Shown: one piece after another, positions 25,286-32,792 of the stretch
How positions within the stretch are numbered: position 1 is the first letter of the stretch
How the letters are laid out: each line of letters begins with the position of its first letter
Assembly: GCA_020638595.1 (NCBI GenBank)
Contig: JACKIG010000025.1
Location: 1-42,500, forward strand
Source of the DNA: Rhodospirillaceae bacterium
GTDB lineage: Bacteria > Pseudomonadota > Alphaproteobacteria > DSM-16000 > Inquilinaceae
Direction of reading: 5' to 3'
DNA: 42,500 bases
The notes under the pieces: model-generated
What the model was told of the DNA's origin: nothing
The model's database searches: none
Seen by the model: only the letters and a program-made list of their open reading frames with translations
Made by a program: the position numbers and the translations under genes

Positions 25286-25295
25286 TATCTCAGTG

Positions 25296-25331
25296 ACGGA
25301 TGGCGGGCCACCCGGTAGGCCCGCCATCCGT
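25296..25331 (+). terminator. Hairpin after degP
   Basis: ACGGATGGCGGGCC pairs perfectly over 14 bases with GGCCCGCCATCCGT around an eight-base loop, ten bases after the stop codon. There is no T run, so it may be a weak terminator or a 3'-end stabiliser. Confidence 0.5.
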
Positions 25332-25633
25332 GCGCCGTCCGGGCGCGAATGGTCGATATCGAATTATCCACTGGAATTGCACAGACGGAAGGGCGCTGCC
25401 GCGGATTGTGCGTTGCAGCATCGGCCATTTCGCGCTATTTCATTCACTAAGCGGTAATGATTGCGGCAGGGACGGGCGCCATCGGTGCGTCCCGCGCCGC
25501 GGGGGCAAACCGCCGCTAACCAAAAAAATACGTCGTTCCGGGTAAACCGGGGCGGATTCGGGGGAATGCCACTGTGTTGCGCGCGCAGCCGCAAGGGTGT
25601 GCGTGCGTCGATGCGGGGTACCGGGGGACCGAT
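25332..25633. other. 302-bp gap between the degP hairpin and the cyclophilin-like gene
   Basis: No gene is supported. The stretch is poorer in GC than its surroundings around 25360-25460 and 25515-25545 (for example CCAAAAAAATACGTCG). It includes one DnaA-box-like TTATCCACT (25364-25372) and a weak TTGCAG-17-TATTTC pair near 25412, none of which I would call with confidence. Confidence 0.4.
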
Positions 25634-26020
25634 ATGCGTAGGCTGCGACTGACCATCGGCAGCACAGTGATACACGCTGAGCTCTATGACACGCCAACCG
25701 CGGACGCGCTGTACGCGGCCGCACCGTTCACCTCCAGGGCGATGACCTGGGGCGAGGAAGTGGTGTTCACGACACCGGTGCAGCGCTGGCGCGAAGCCGA
25801 CGCGCGCCGAAGCGTGCGGCCCAACGAGCTGGCCTTCTGGGTCGATCGTGACGCCGTGACCATCGAATTGGGGCCGGACAGGGCGGACAAGCAGGATGTG
25901 CCGCTGTCCATGCCGTGCAATATCTGGGGCCGCTCGGTCGAGGATGTCGAGCAGTTGCGCTCGATCATGCCGGGGGCACGCATCCTTCTGGAACGCGATG
26001 AGGAGATGGTGGCCAGCTAG
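25634..26020 (+). CDS. Cyclophilin-like fold protein (TM1367 type)
   Basis: The 128-residue protein resembles the small cyclophilin-like family seen in Thermotoga TM1367: AELYDTPTADALYAAAPF, then MTWGEEVVFTTPV, then the late PCNIWGRSVEDVEQLRSI segment. These proteins share the beta-barrel of cyclophilins but lack the known proline-isomerase active site, and their role is unknown. GGGGGA precedes the ATG at 25634. It stands alone between degP and the Smr-like gene. Confidence 0.75.
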   Translation: MRRLRLTIGSTVIHAELYDTPTADALYAAAPFTSRAMTWGEEVVFTTPVQRWREADARRSVRPNELAFWVDRDAVTIELGPDRADKQDVPLSMPCNIWGRSVEDVEQLRSIMPGARILLERDEEMVAS

Positions 26021-26222
26021 GGCAGGGAGAGGATCCCGGGCCGGCGCCGCCGGACCCTGTCGCCCGCTCCGCCGTCAACTGGCCGGCCGTGCACATCGTG
26101 CCGATGTGAGCGGGGCTTGTCTCCAGCGGCTTCCCCAATCCAGCAACCTGGCATATGTCAATGGGCCGGCGCGCCCCATGTCCCCCGTTGTCAAACACCA
26201 CGGGCGGACTGTCAGCGCGGCC

Positions 26223-26252
26223 TTGAAAAGTTCGCACACTAAGGATTAGGAT
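26223..26252 (+). promoter_or_regulatory. Predicted promoter of the Smr-like gene
   Basis: TTGAAA (26223-26228) and TAGGAT (26247-26252) are 18 bases apart. Transcription would begin near 26259, which rules out the GTG at 26254 as start and supports the GTG at 26296. Confidence 0.45.
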
Positions 26253-26295
26253 CGTGTTGAACGGACTTGGGTCCACCCGGCGAGGAGCATGCTCC

Positions 26296-26601
26296 GTGGC
26301 CCTGGCGAGTGCTGAACGCGCCACGATCGACCACATCAGCGACGAGATCGAGCTTGATCTGCGCGGCCTCGAACGACGCGAGGCGCTTGATCGGCTGGAA
26401 TTCCTGTTGCGTATCGGGCGAAACAACGGCCTGCGCTGGCTGTGGGTCCGGCTGGACCCGGCAGTTCCCGGGGCGGGCGAGACCCTGTTCGTGCCCATCG
26501 GCCGCAGGCTGGTGGAGGCATGGCGCTGCGGGACGATTTCCCGCTGCCGGCCGCTGCCGGTGACGGAAGGCGGGGGCTACCATGTGGAGTATCCGGCATA
26601 G
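26296..26601 (+). CDS. Small Smr-domain-like protein without the HGxG motif
   Basis: The 101-residue protein is not a standard family member. IELDLRGLERREALDRLEFLL (about 18-38) strongly recalls the opening of Smr domains (LDLHGLxxEEALxxLExFL), and GRRLVEAWRCG plus the glycine-rich end (TEGGGYHVEYPA) fit the later helix and strand. The HGxG motif expected in the middle is replaced by RLDPAVPGAGETLF, so nuclease-type activity is unlikely. I chose the GTG at 26296: GAGGAG lies eight bases before it, and the predicted promoter at 26223-26252 would start transcription after the alternative GTG at 26254. The NifU-like gene follows by 50 bases on the same strand. The function is unknown. Confidence 0.6.
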   Translation: MALASAERATIDHISDEIELDLRGLERREALDRLEFLLRIGRNNGLRWLWVRLDPAVPGAGETLFVPIGRRLVEAWRCGTISRCRPLPVTEGGGYHVEYPA

Positions 26602-26651
26602 TAGGCTCTGCCGAGGGGCGGCAACCCCTGGGGGGAGGCGGGCCGGACCGC

Positions 26652-27116
26652 ATGGACGAATCCGATCTCTATGACGAGCCGATTCTGGCTCGGGCCAGGA
26701 CCGTTCCGAGGCTCGGGCGGCTGGCGGCCCCCGACATCAGCGTGGAGAGGGTCAGCCGCGTCTGCGGCAGCCGCGTCACCGTCGACCTGAAGGTGGACGG
26801 CGGCCGCGTGGTCGACTTCGCCCAGGCGGTCGACGCCTGCGCGCTGGGCAAGGCATCGGCGGCGATCCTGGGCAGCGCGATCATCGGCTGCTCGGCGGGG
26901 GACATCCGCGACGCGGTGCAGCGGCTGCGCGCGATGCTCAGGCACCGGGCGCCGGCACCCGGTGGCCGCTGGGCGGACCTGGGCATCCTGGCGCCCGTCG
27001 CCGACATCCCCACGCGCCACGCATCCGTGCTGCTGCCATTCGAGGCGGCGGAAGAGGCGCTTGCCCGCCTCGACGCGCAAGCCACCGGCACCACCAGCCA
27101 AACCGCGGCGGGGTAG
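26652..27116 (+). CDS. NifU/IscU-like iron-sulfur scaffold homologue, third cysteine missing
   Basis: The 154-residue protein belongs to the NifU N-terminal (IscU) family. IscU holds its cluster with Cys37, Asp39, Cys63, His105 and Cys106. Here C38 (RVCGSRVTVDL) and C63 (VDACALGKASAAIL) are kept. Asp39 is Ser40. IscU HCSMLAEDAI aligns with HASVLLPFEA, so His123 is kept and the last cysteine is Ala124. An extra Cys80 is present. This pattern seems typical of an alphaproteobacterial subgroup rather than a decay, since the rest is well conserved. Cluster assembly in the classical way is therefore uncertain. It is convergent with mltG, 38 bases away. No isc or suf gene is in the window. Confidence 0.82.
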   Translation: MDESDLYDEPILARARTVPRLGRLAAPDISVERVSRVCGSRVTVDLKVDGGRVVDFAQAVDACALGKASAAILGSAIIGCSAGDIRDAVQRLRAMLRHRAPAPGGRWADLGILAPVADIPTRHASVLLPFEAAEEALARLDAQATGTTSQTAAG

Positions 27117-27154
27117 CGGCGCGCGGGGGGAGGCCGCCCCCGGACGCCCTTCGG

Positions 27155-28141
27155 CTATTCCGAGCGGCCCTCGCGCTGAAGGCGGTGCCATTCCGCGGCG
27201 TTGCGGCGGTGCTCTTCCAGCGTGCGGGCGAAGGCATGGCCGCCCGTGCCGTCGGCGACAAAGAACAGGAAATCCGTCTGTTCCGGATGCAGCGTCGCTT
27301 CGATCGCGGCGCGCCCGGGATTGCAGATGGGGCCGGGCGGCAGGCCGTCGATGCGGTAGGTATTGTAGGGGGAGGCCACGTCCAGGTCGTCGGTCGTCAG
27401 GGCGCGGCCCAGCGGCGCACGCCCGCGGGTCAGCGCATAGATGACGGTCGGGTCCGTCTCCAGCCGCATCCCCCGTTCCAGCCGGTTGACGAAGACGCCG
27501 GCGATCAGGCTGCGTTCCTCCGGCACGCCGGTTTCCTTTTCCACGATCGACGCGAGGATCAGGGCCTGGCGCGGCGTGTCGAAGGGCAGGCCGTCGGCGC
27601 GGGCTTCCCACAGCTGTTGCAGGGTCGCGTCCATGTCCGCGCGCATGCGGTCGACCATGCCGCTGCGCGTATCGCCGCGCTGGAAGCGATAGGTCTCCGG
27701 CAGCAGGCTGCCTTCCGGCGGGACCGATTCGATTTCGCCCGTCAGCCTCTCTTCCTGGGCGATCAGGGCGACGACGGCGTGGCTGGTCAGCCCTTCCGGG
27801 ACCGTCAGGGCGTAGGCGATGCTGCGGCCTTCGGCCAGCAGGCTGAGCGCCTGTTCGATGCTGATGCCGGCCGGAAACAGGTACTCCCCGGCGCGCAGAT
27901 CGCGATCCTGGCCGGTGATGCGGGCGGCGGACTGGAACAGCCAGTCCTCCTCTATCACCCCGGCACGCTTCAGCTGGGCGGTGATCGTCGTCATTCCCGC
28001 GCCGGGCGGGATCAGCACCGTGGCATCCTCGGTCAGCGGCCCCGGCGCCTTGTACATCCACACCAGGAAGCCGACCCCCGCCGCCGCGATGATCGCCAAC
28101 CCGCTGAGGAAGGCAAACAGCCGGGCGGCGAGCCGCAGCAT
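27155..28141 (-). CDS. mltG: Endolytic murein transglycosylase MltG
   Basis: The 328-residue protein has one N-terminal membrane helix (about 7-29), a LysM-like subdomain, and the YceG/MltG catalytic domain. The active-site segment is LASIVEKETGVPEERSLIAGVF, with E201 as the likely catalytic acid, and RLETDPTVIYAL follows as in E. coli MltG. The C-terminal YRIDGLPPGPICNPG block is also conserved. MltG cuts nascent glycan strands at the inner membrane and so sets their length. Four bases separate it from fabF, so it is the last gene of the fab operon, a common arrangement. Confidence 0.95.
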   Translation of the reverse strand: MLRLAARLFAFLSGLAIIAAAGVGFLVWMYKAPGPLTEDATVLIPPGAGMTTITAQLKRAGVIEEDWLFQSAARITGQDRDLRAGEYLFPAGISIEQALSLLAEGRSIAYALTVPEGLTSHAVVALIAQEERLTGEIESVPPEGSLLPETYRFQRGDTRSGMVDRMRADMDATLQQLWEARADGLPFDTPRQALILASIVEKETGVPEERSLIAGVFVNRLERGMRLETDPTVIYALTRGRAPLGRALTTDDLDVASPYNTYRIDGLPPGPICNPGRAAIEATLHPEQTDFLFFVADGTGGHAFARTLEEHRRNAAEWHRLQREGRSE

Positions 28142-28145
28142 CGTG

Positions 28146-29411
28146 CTAGTTCATCTCGCGGAAGATCAGCGTCGCGTTGGTGCCGCCGAAGCCGAAGCTG
28201 TTCGACAGGACCGTCCGGATCCTCCGCTCCTTGGGCTGCAGCGGGACAAGGTCCACCCCGGTGCATCCGTCCGACGGATCCTCGAGGTTGAGGGTCGGGG
28301 GTGCCACACCGTGGTTCATGGCGAGGATCGAGTAGATCGCCTCCACCGCGCCGGCCGCGCCGAGCAGATGGCCGATCGCGGACTTGGTGGAGGACATGGA
28401 CACGCCGCTGATGGCCGAACCGAACAGCCGGCGGACCGCGCCCAGCTCGATCTCGTCGCCGAGCGGCGTCGAGGTGCCGTGGGCATTGATGTAGTCGATG
28501 TCTTCCGGCGTCATCTGCGCGCGCTTGAGCGCCGCCTGCATCGACCGCAGGCCGCCGTTGCCGTCTTCCGGCGGGGCGGTGATGTGGTAGGCGTCGCCCG
28601 ACAGGCCATAGCCGACCAGTTCGGCATAGATCGGGGCCCCGCGGCGCTTGGCATGTTCGAGTTCTTCAAGAACCAGGACGCCGGCGCCTTCGCCCATGAC
28701 GAATCCGTCCCGGCCCTTGTCATAGGGGCGCGACGCCCTCTCGGGCGTATCGTTATAGCCCGTCGACAAGGCGCGCGCCGCTGAGAAGCCGGCCAGGCCC
28801 AGCCGGCACACGGCCGATTCCGCCCCGCCGGCCACCATCACGTCGGCATCGTCGATCGCGATCAGCCGGGCGGCGTCGCCGATGGCGTGGGCGCCGGTGG
28901 AACACGCGGTGACGACCGCGTGGTTCGGGCCCTTGAAGCCGTGCTGGATGGAGACCTGGCCCGAAGCCAGGTTGATCAAGGCCGCCGGGATGAAGAACGG
29001 CGACACCCGCCGCACCCCGCGCGATTCCAGCAGCAGGGCGCCGTCGGCGATCCATTTAAGGCCGCCGATGCCCGATCCGATCATCACCCCGGTGCGAAGG
29101 CGACTTTCTTCATCCTGCGGTGTCCAGCCGGCGTCATGGACCGCCTGATGGGCGGCAACGACGGCGTAGACGATGAAATCGTCGTTCTTGCGCTGCTCTT
29201 TCGGCGGGAAGAAGTCGTCGGGATTGTACAGCCCGTCTTCGGTCGGTCCGCGCGGCACCAACCCGGCGATCCTGGAGGGCATATCCGAGACGTCGAATTC
29301 GGTTATCGCCCTGATACCGCTCGTGGCACCGATCAGCCGTTCCCAGTTATGTTTGACACCGACCCCCAAAGGGGAAACCAGGCCGAGGCCGGTTACCACG
29401 ACACGTCGCAT
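28146..29411 (-). CDS. fabF: 3-oxoacyl-[acyl-carrier-protein] synthase II
   Basis: The 421-residue condensing enzyme extends acyl-ACP with malonyl-ACP in fatty acid elongation. The Cys-His-His triad is C170 (TACSTGAHAIGDA), H311 (NAHGTSTPLGD) and H348 (SAIGHLLGAAGA). The glycine-rich end NSFGFGGTNATLIF is standard. Length is normal. It lies between acpP (66 bases upstream) and mltG (four bases downstream). Confidence 0.97.
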   Translation of the reverse strand: MRRVVVTGLGLVSPLGVGVKHNWERLIGATSGIRAITEFDVSDMPSRIAGLVPRGPTEDGLYNPDDFFPPKEQRKNDDFIVYAVVAAHQAVHDAGWTPQDEESRLRTGVMIGSGIGGLKWIADGALLLESRGVRRVSPFFIPAALINLASGQVSIQHGFKGPNHAVVTACSTGAHAIGDAARLIAIDDADVMVAGGAESAVCRLGLAGFSAARALSTGYNDTPERASRPYDKGRDGFVMGEGAGVLVLEELEHAKRRGAPIYAELVGYGLSGDAYHITAPPEDGNGGLRSMQAALKRAQMTPEDIDYINAHGTSTPLGDEIELGAVRRLFGSAISGVSMSSTKSAIGHLLGAAGAVEAIYSILAMNHGVAPPTLNLEDPSDGCTGVDLVPLQPKERRIRTVLSNSFGFGGTNATLIFREMN

Positions 29412-29477
29412 TCTGTTCCCCGAACCGCGCGATAACGGAGCGGCCAGGATCGGCCGTCTCCGCTACGGTCGCGCCCC

Positions 29478-29717
29478 TCAAGCTGAGGTGTGCGTCTCGA
29501 TAAACTCGATGGCGTCCTTGACGGTGAGGATCTTCTCCGCTGCGTCATCCGGAATCTCGCAGCCGAATTCCTCCTCGAACGCCATCACCAGCTCGACGGT
29601 GTCCAGGCTGTCGGCGCCCAGGTCGTCGATAAAGCTGGCGGATTCCGTAACCTTCGCTTCCTCGACCCCGAGGTGCTCCACTACGATCTTTTTGACCCGT
29701 TCGGCGATGTCACTCAT
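29478..29717 (-). CDS. acpP: Acyl carrier protein
   Basis: The 79-residue acidic protein carries growing acyl chains on phosphopantetheine at S37 in LGADSLDTVELVM. AGGAG lies before the ATG at 29717; an earlier in-frame codon would add eight residues and is not needed. The 187 bases between fabG and acpP probably carry a separate promoter for this highly expressed gene, but I could not choose a convincing one. Confidence 0.97.
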   Translation of the reverse strand: MSDIAERVKKIVVEHLGVEEAKVTESASFIDDLGADSLDTVELVMAFEEEFGCEIPDDAAEKILTVKDAIEFIETHTSA

Positions 29718-29904
29718 TGGCTCCTGCCTTTTCCTTGGCAATCGTTGGTCGGGGGAACTCAGACGGCACTGTTCCGGGCGTCCGACGACGTCTCGCGCCC
29801 GTCACCCGGGCGAAGGCTGCCGTCACATAACATACCTCCCGGGGGGTTGCCAGCCTTGGCGGATCGTTCTCCGCCCCGGCTTGCCTGTACATGACGGTAC
29901 CCGC

Positions 29905-30642
29905 TCAGATCATCGCCAGCCCGCCGTTGACGTGCAGGGTCTGGCCGGTCATGTAGCCCGCTTCCTCACTGGCCAGATAGACGATGGCTGCGGCGATGTC
30001 CGCCGGGGCGCCCAGGCGCCCTGCCGGGATCTGCCCGCTGATACGGCTGCGCTGGTCTTCGGTCAATGCGTCCGTCATCGGGCTGGCGATGAAACCGGGG
30101 GCGACGCAGTTCGCCGTGATTCCGCGCCCCGCCAGCTCGGCCGCCAGGGATTTGGTCATGCCGACCATGCCGGCCTTGCTGGCCGCATAGTTCGCCTGGC
30201 CGGGATTGCCGGTGAAGGCGACGACGGACGTGATTCCGATGATCCGGCCCCAGCGGCGCTTCATCATGTGGCGCAGCGCCGCCCGGGCCAGGCGGAAGGC
30301 GGAGACCAGGTTGACCTGGAGGACCGCCTCGAAATCGCTGTCCTTGAGGCGCAGCGCCAGATTGTCGCGCGTGAAGCCCGCGTTGTTGACCAGGATGTCG
30401 ACCCCGCCCATGGCGGCTTCCGCCCCAGCGGTGACGGCCGTCGCCCCGTCCGCCGTGGCCAGGTCGCCGACCACGACATGGGCCCGTTCGCCAAGCTCCG
30501 CCGCCAGGGCGTCGAGCCGGTCCTTGCGCGTGCCGGCAAGGGCAACGGTCGCCCCCTGACGGTGCAGCGCCTGGGCCGCCGCAGCCCCGATGGCCCCGGA
30601 TGCCCCTGTGACCAGGGCGGTCTTGCCGTTCAGATCGAACAT
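29905..30642 (-). CDS. fabG: 3-oxoacyl-[acyl-carrier-protein] reductase
   Basis: The 245-residue short-chain dehydrogenase reduces 3-oxoacyl-ACP with NADPH. It has the cofactor loop TGASGAIG (12-19), NNAG (86-89), catalytic S139, Y152 and K156 (NYAASKAG), and the FabG ending YMTGQTLHVNGGLAMI. It follows fabD by 19 bases in the operon fabD-fabG-acpP-fabF-mltG. Confidence 0.97.
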   Translation of the reverse strand: MFDLNGKTALVTGASGAIGAAAAQALHRQGATVALAGTRKDRLDALAAELGERAHVVVGDLATADGATAVTAGAEAAMGGVDILVNNAGFTRDNLALRLKDSDFEAVLQVNLVSAFRLARAALRHMMKRRWGRIIGITSVVAFTGNPGQANYAASKAGMVGMTKSLAAELAGRGITANCVAPGFIASPMTDALTEDQRSRISGQIPAGRLGAPADIAAAIVYLASEEAGYMTGQTLHVNGGLAMI

Positions 30643-30661
30643 TGCTGGACCCTTTCTTGGG

Positions 30662-31618
30662 CTACCGCGCCTGCGGGCCCCGCTCGGCGAGATAGGCGTC
30701 GATCTCTTCGGGGGTATGGACGGAAAAGGCGCTCAGGCTGCGGTCGATGCGGCGTGTCAGTCCCGACAGCACCTTGCCGGCGCCGATTTCCACCAGCTCC
30801 GTCACCCCCATTCCCTTCATCGTCAGCACGCTTTCCCGCCAGCGCACATCGCCGGTGATCTGTTCGACCAGAAGGGCACGGATGACGTGCGGGTCGGTGA
30901 CGGCCATGGCCAGGACATTGGCGACCAGCGGCACCGGCGGCGGCTGGATGGCCACCTGCATCAGCGCCTCCTGCATCGCTTCGGCCGCCGGCTGCATCAG
31001 CGGGCAATGGAAGGGGGCGCTGACCGGCAGGATCACGCTGCGGCGCGCCCCTTGCTCGGCCGCGATGGCCAGGGCCCGGTTCACGGCCGACTTGTGGCCG
31101 CTGATCACGACCTGGCCGTGGGCGTTGTCGTTGGCCACCGCGCAGACCTCGCCCTGGGCGGCGTCGGCCACGATCTCCTCCGCCTTCTCCAGGTCGACGT
31201 TCAGCAGGGCGGCCATGGCGCCGATGCCCACGGGCACGGCCGCCTGCATCGCCAGGCCCCGCCGGCGCAGCAGCCTGGCCGCGTCGGCGATGCTGATCGA
31301 CCCCGCCGCTGCCAGCGCCGAGTATTCCCCGAGGCTGTGCCCGGCGACGCAGGACGCCATCTCCGCCAGGCGCTGGCCGGCACGCTCCTCCAGCACCTTC
31401 AATGCCGCGATCGACACGGCCATCAGCGCGGGCTGGGCATTTTCCGTCAGGGTCAGCCGGTCGCCGTCGCCTTCGAACATCAGCTGCGACAGCTTCTCCC
31501 CCAGCGCGTCGTCGACCTCGTCAAAGACGCTGCGCGCCGTGGCCGATGCCATGGCCAGCGCCCTTCCCATTCCGATCGACTGGCTTCCCTGCCCTGGGAA
31601 GACGAACGCACGGCTCAT
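30662..31618 (-). CDS. fabD: Malonyl-CoA:ACP transacylase
   Basis: The 318-residue enzyme moves malonyl from CoA to ACP, the entry step of fatty acid synthesis. The nucleophile is S95 in GHSLGE and its partner H204 is in VSAPFHCPLM; QGSQ at residues 10-13 forms the oxyanion loop. Length is normal. It is the first gene of the operon and has a predicted promoter 50 bases upstream. Confidence 0.97.
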   Translation of the reverse strand: MSRAFVFPGQGSQSIGMGRALAMASATARSVFDEVDDALGEKLSQLMFEGDGDRLTLTENAQPALMAVSIAALKVLEERAGQRLAEMASCVAGHSLGEYSALAAAGSISIADAARLLRRRGLAMQAAVPVGIGAMAALLNVDLEKAEEIVADAAQGEVCAVANDNAHGQVVISGHKSAVNRALAIAAEQGARRSVILPVSAPFHCPLMQPAAEAMQEALMQVAIQPPPVPLVANVLAMAVTDPHVIRALLVEQITGDVRWRESVLTMKGMGVTELVEIGAGKVLSGLTRRIDRSLSAFSVHTPEEIDAYLAERGPQAR

Positions 31619-31667
31619 TCAGACTGCATTCCTGTGACAGTTACGCGGCACTGCAAAATGGCGGCTA

Positions 31668-31696
31668 GTGATAGTGGCTCATGACCGCGAGTTCAA
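31668..31696 (-). promoter_or_regulatory. Predicted promoter of the fab operon
   Basis: On the minus strand TTGAAC (31696-31691) and TATCAC (31673-31668) are 17 bases apart, 50 bases before the fabD start. It is back to back with the rpsF promoter. I find no FadR/FabR-type palindrome. Confidence 0.5.
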
Positions 31697-31742
31697 GCCA
31701 CGGCCGATACTATGGGTGCGCGGCACCATGCGAAGGCCGGTC

Positions 31743-31770
31743 TTGCAGCGTTATCAGGAATGGGTATAGT
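31743..31770 (+). promoter_or_regulatory. Predicted promoter of rpsF-rpsR-rplI
   Basis: TTGCAG (31743-31748) and TATAGT (31765-31770) are 16 bases apart. TATAGT matches consensus in five of six positions. The leader to the rpsF ATG would be about 130 bases and contains the hairpin listed next. Confidence 0.5.
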
Positions 31771-31799
31771 GCCGCCCCTCTTGGAGTATGTGCCTCCTT

Positions 31800-31823
31800 G
31801 CCGGTCCCACCCCGTGGGCCGGC
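31800..31823 (+). promoter_or_regulatory. Leader hairpin, candidate S6:S18 binding site
   Basis: GCCGG and CCCA pair with TGGG and CCGGC around the loop CCCCG, with one bulged T. It lies about 85 bases before rpsF. The S6:S18 complex is known to bind a hairpin with a conserved CCG in the rpsF leader of several bacteria; the CCG in this loop makes that possible here, but the match is by eye. Confidence 0.35.
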
Positions 31824-31905
31824 TAGGCCCGGGCGGCCGCTGACCCGCCGCAATGGCAAGGGCAGGGCGCCGGGCCGCCAACATCCGCAAGGAGCCGGAA
31901 ACCGC

Positions 31906-32424
31906 ATGGCGTACTATGAGTGCGTGCTGATCGCACGCCAGGACGTGCCGTCCGCCCAGGTGGAGACGCTGACCAACACCTTCAGCGGCGTCATCACCGA
32001 CAATGGCGGCACCGTCGCGAAGACCGAGTACTGGGGGCTCAAGACCCTCGCGTACCGGATCAAGAAGAACCGCAAGGGCCATTATGTCCTGCTGAACCTC
32101 GACGCTCCCCCCGCCGCGGTGGCGGAGATGGAGCGCCAGATGGGCATCCACGAGGATGTCCTGCGCCACATGACCGTGCGCGTGGACGCCCTGGAGGAAG
32201 GGCCGTCGATGATGCTGCAGAGCCGGGCCAGCCGCGACGGTCGGGATGGCCGCGACGGCGGGCGTGGCGAACGGCGGGATCGTGACGGCCACCGCGATCG
32301 CGACAGGGACCGCGACCGCGACAGGGATCGCGATCGTGACAGGGATAGGGACAGGGATCGCGACCGGCGCGATCGTGAGCCGCGATCCGAGGTGGCGGCC
32401 GCAGGCGAAGCAGGAGAAGTCTGA
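31906..32424 (+). CDS. rpsF: 30S ribosomal protein S6 with long Arg-Asp repeat tail
   Basis: The 172-residue protein starts with a normal S6 domain (YYECVLIARQDVPSAQVETL, then YWGLKTLAYRIKKNRKGHYVLLNLDAP, ending near residue 105). E. coli S6 is about 130 residues. Here the tail is longer and unlike it: it holds RDGRDGRDGGRGERRD, then twelve consecutive Arg-Asp dipeptides (32293-32364), then a short acidic end. S6 tails vary and in E. coli receive extra glutamates. This one is disordered and alternates charges, so its role is open. AAGGAG precedes the ATG at 31906. The stop overlaps the rpsR start. Confidence 0.96.
   Translation: MAYYECVLIARQDVPSAQVETLTNTFSGVITDNGGTVAKTEYWGLKTLAYRIKKNRKGHYVLLNLDAPPAAVAEMERQMGIHEDVLRHMTVRVDALEEGPSMMLQSRASRDGRDGRDGGRGERRDRDGHRDRDRDRDRDRDRDRDRDRDRDRDRRDREPRSEVAAAGEAGEV
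32293..32364 (+). repeat. Tandem Arg-Asp codon repeat in rpsF
   Basis: Twelve Arg-Asp codon pairs in a row. The first three 18-base units (32293-32346) are near-identical direct copies of the form CGCGATCGCGACAGGGAC. Arg codons AGG, CGC and CGT alternate, so the array is old enough to have diverged yet still in frame. It is a coding repeat, not a CRISPR. Confidence 0.85.
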
Positions 32425-32663
32425 TGTGTGCAGCCATGGCCCGCCGGCCGTTCTTCCGCCGGCGCAAGACGTGCCCGTTTTCCGGGGCCAATGCGCCGAA
32501 GATCGACTACAAGGACATCAAGCTGTTGAGCCGGTTCGTGTCGGAGCGCGGCAAGATCGTCCCGAGCCGAATCACCGCCGTATCGGCCAAGAAGCAGCGG
32601 GAGCTCGCGCGGGCGATCAAGCGCGCCCGGGTTCTGGCGCTGCTGCCCTATTCCATTCAATAG
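32424..32663 (+). CDS. rpsR: 30S ribosomal protein S18
   Basis: The 79-residue basic protein is S18, which pairs with S6 on the small-subunit platform. It has ARRPFFRRRKTCPFSG, IDYKDIKLLSRFVSERGKIVPSRIT and the C-terminal AKKQRELARAIKRARVLALLPY. Its ATG overlaps the rpsF stop (TGATG), so translation is coupled. A second ATG at 32436 is possible. Confidence 0.97.
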   Translation: MCAAMARRPFFRRRKTCPFSGANAPKIDYKDIKLLSRFVSERGKIVPSRITAVSAKKQRELARAIKRARVLALLPYSIQ

Positions 32664-32676
32664 GCGGCGCCGGCAG

Positions 32677-32698
32677 GCCTGTGGGAACGCCCGCAGGC
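32677..32698 (+). promoter_or_regulatory. Hairpin between rpsR and rplI
   Basis: GCCTGTGGG-AACG-CCCGCAGGC forms a nine-bp stem with one G-U pair, 14 bases after rpsR, without a T run. It could stabilise mRNA or reduce read-through into rplI. The rest of the 129-base gap shows nothing else. Confidence 0.35.
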
Positions 32699-32792
32699 TT
32701 GCAGCGGATGACATGGATACTGGCTGGCGCACCGGGGTTGTGCGGCCGGCAGCGCCGCGCAGGAGCCTGAGGCGGCGTCCGGGAGTGGACCG

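Noticed and set aside
23722..25296. A 524-codon frame overlapping degP in another phase
   Set aside because: It is rich in Gly, Arg and Asp from a shifted frame; the DegP frame has the signal peptide, triad and PDZ domains.
32281..32380. Direct repeats that might suggest a CRISPR array
   Set aside because: The repeats are contiguous without spacers, stay in the S6 reading frame and encode Arg-Asp pairs.
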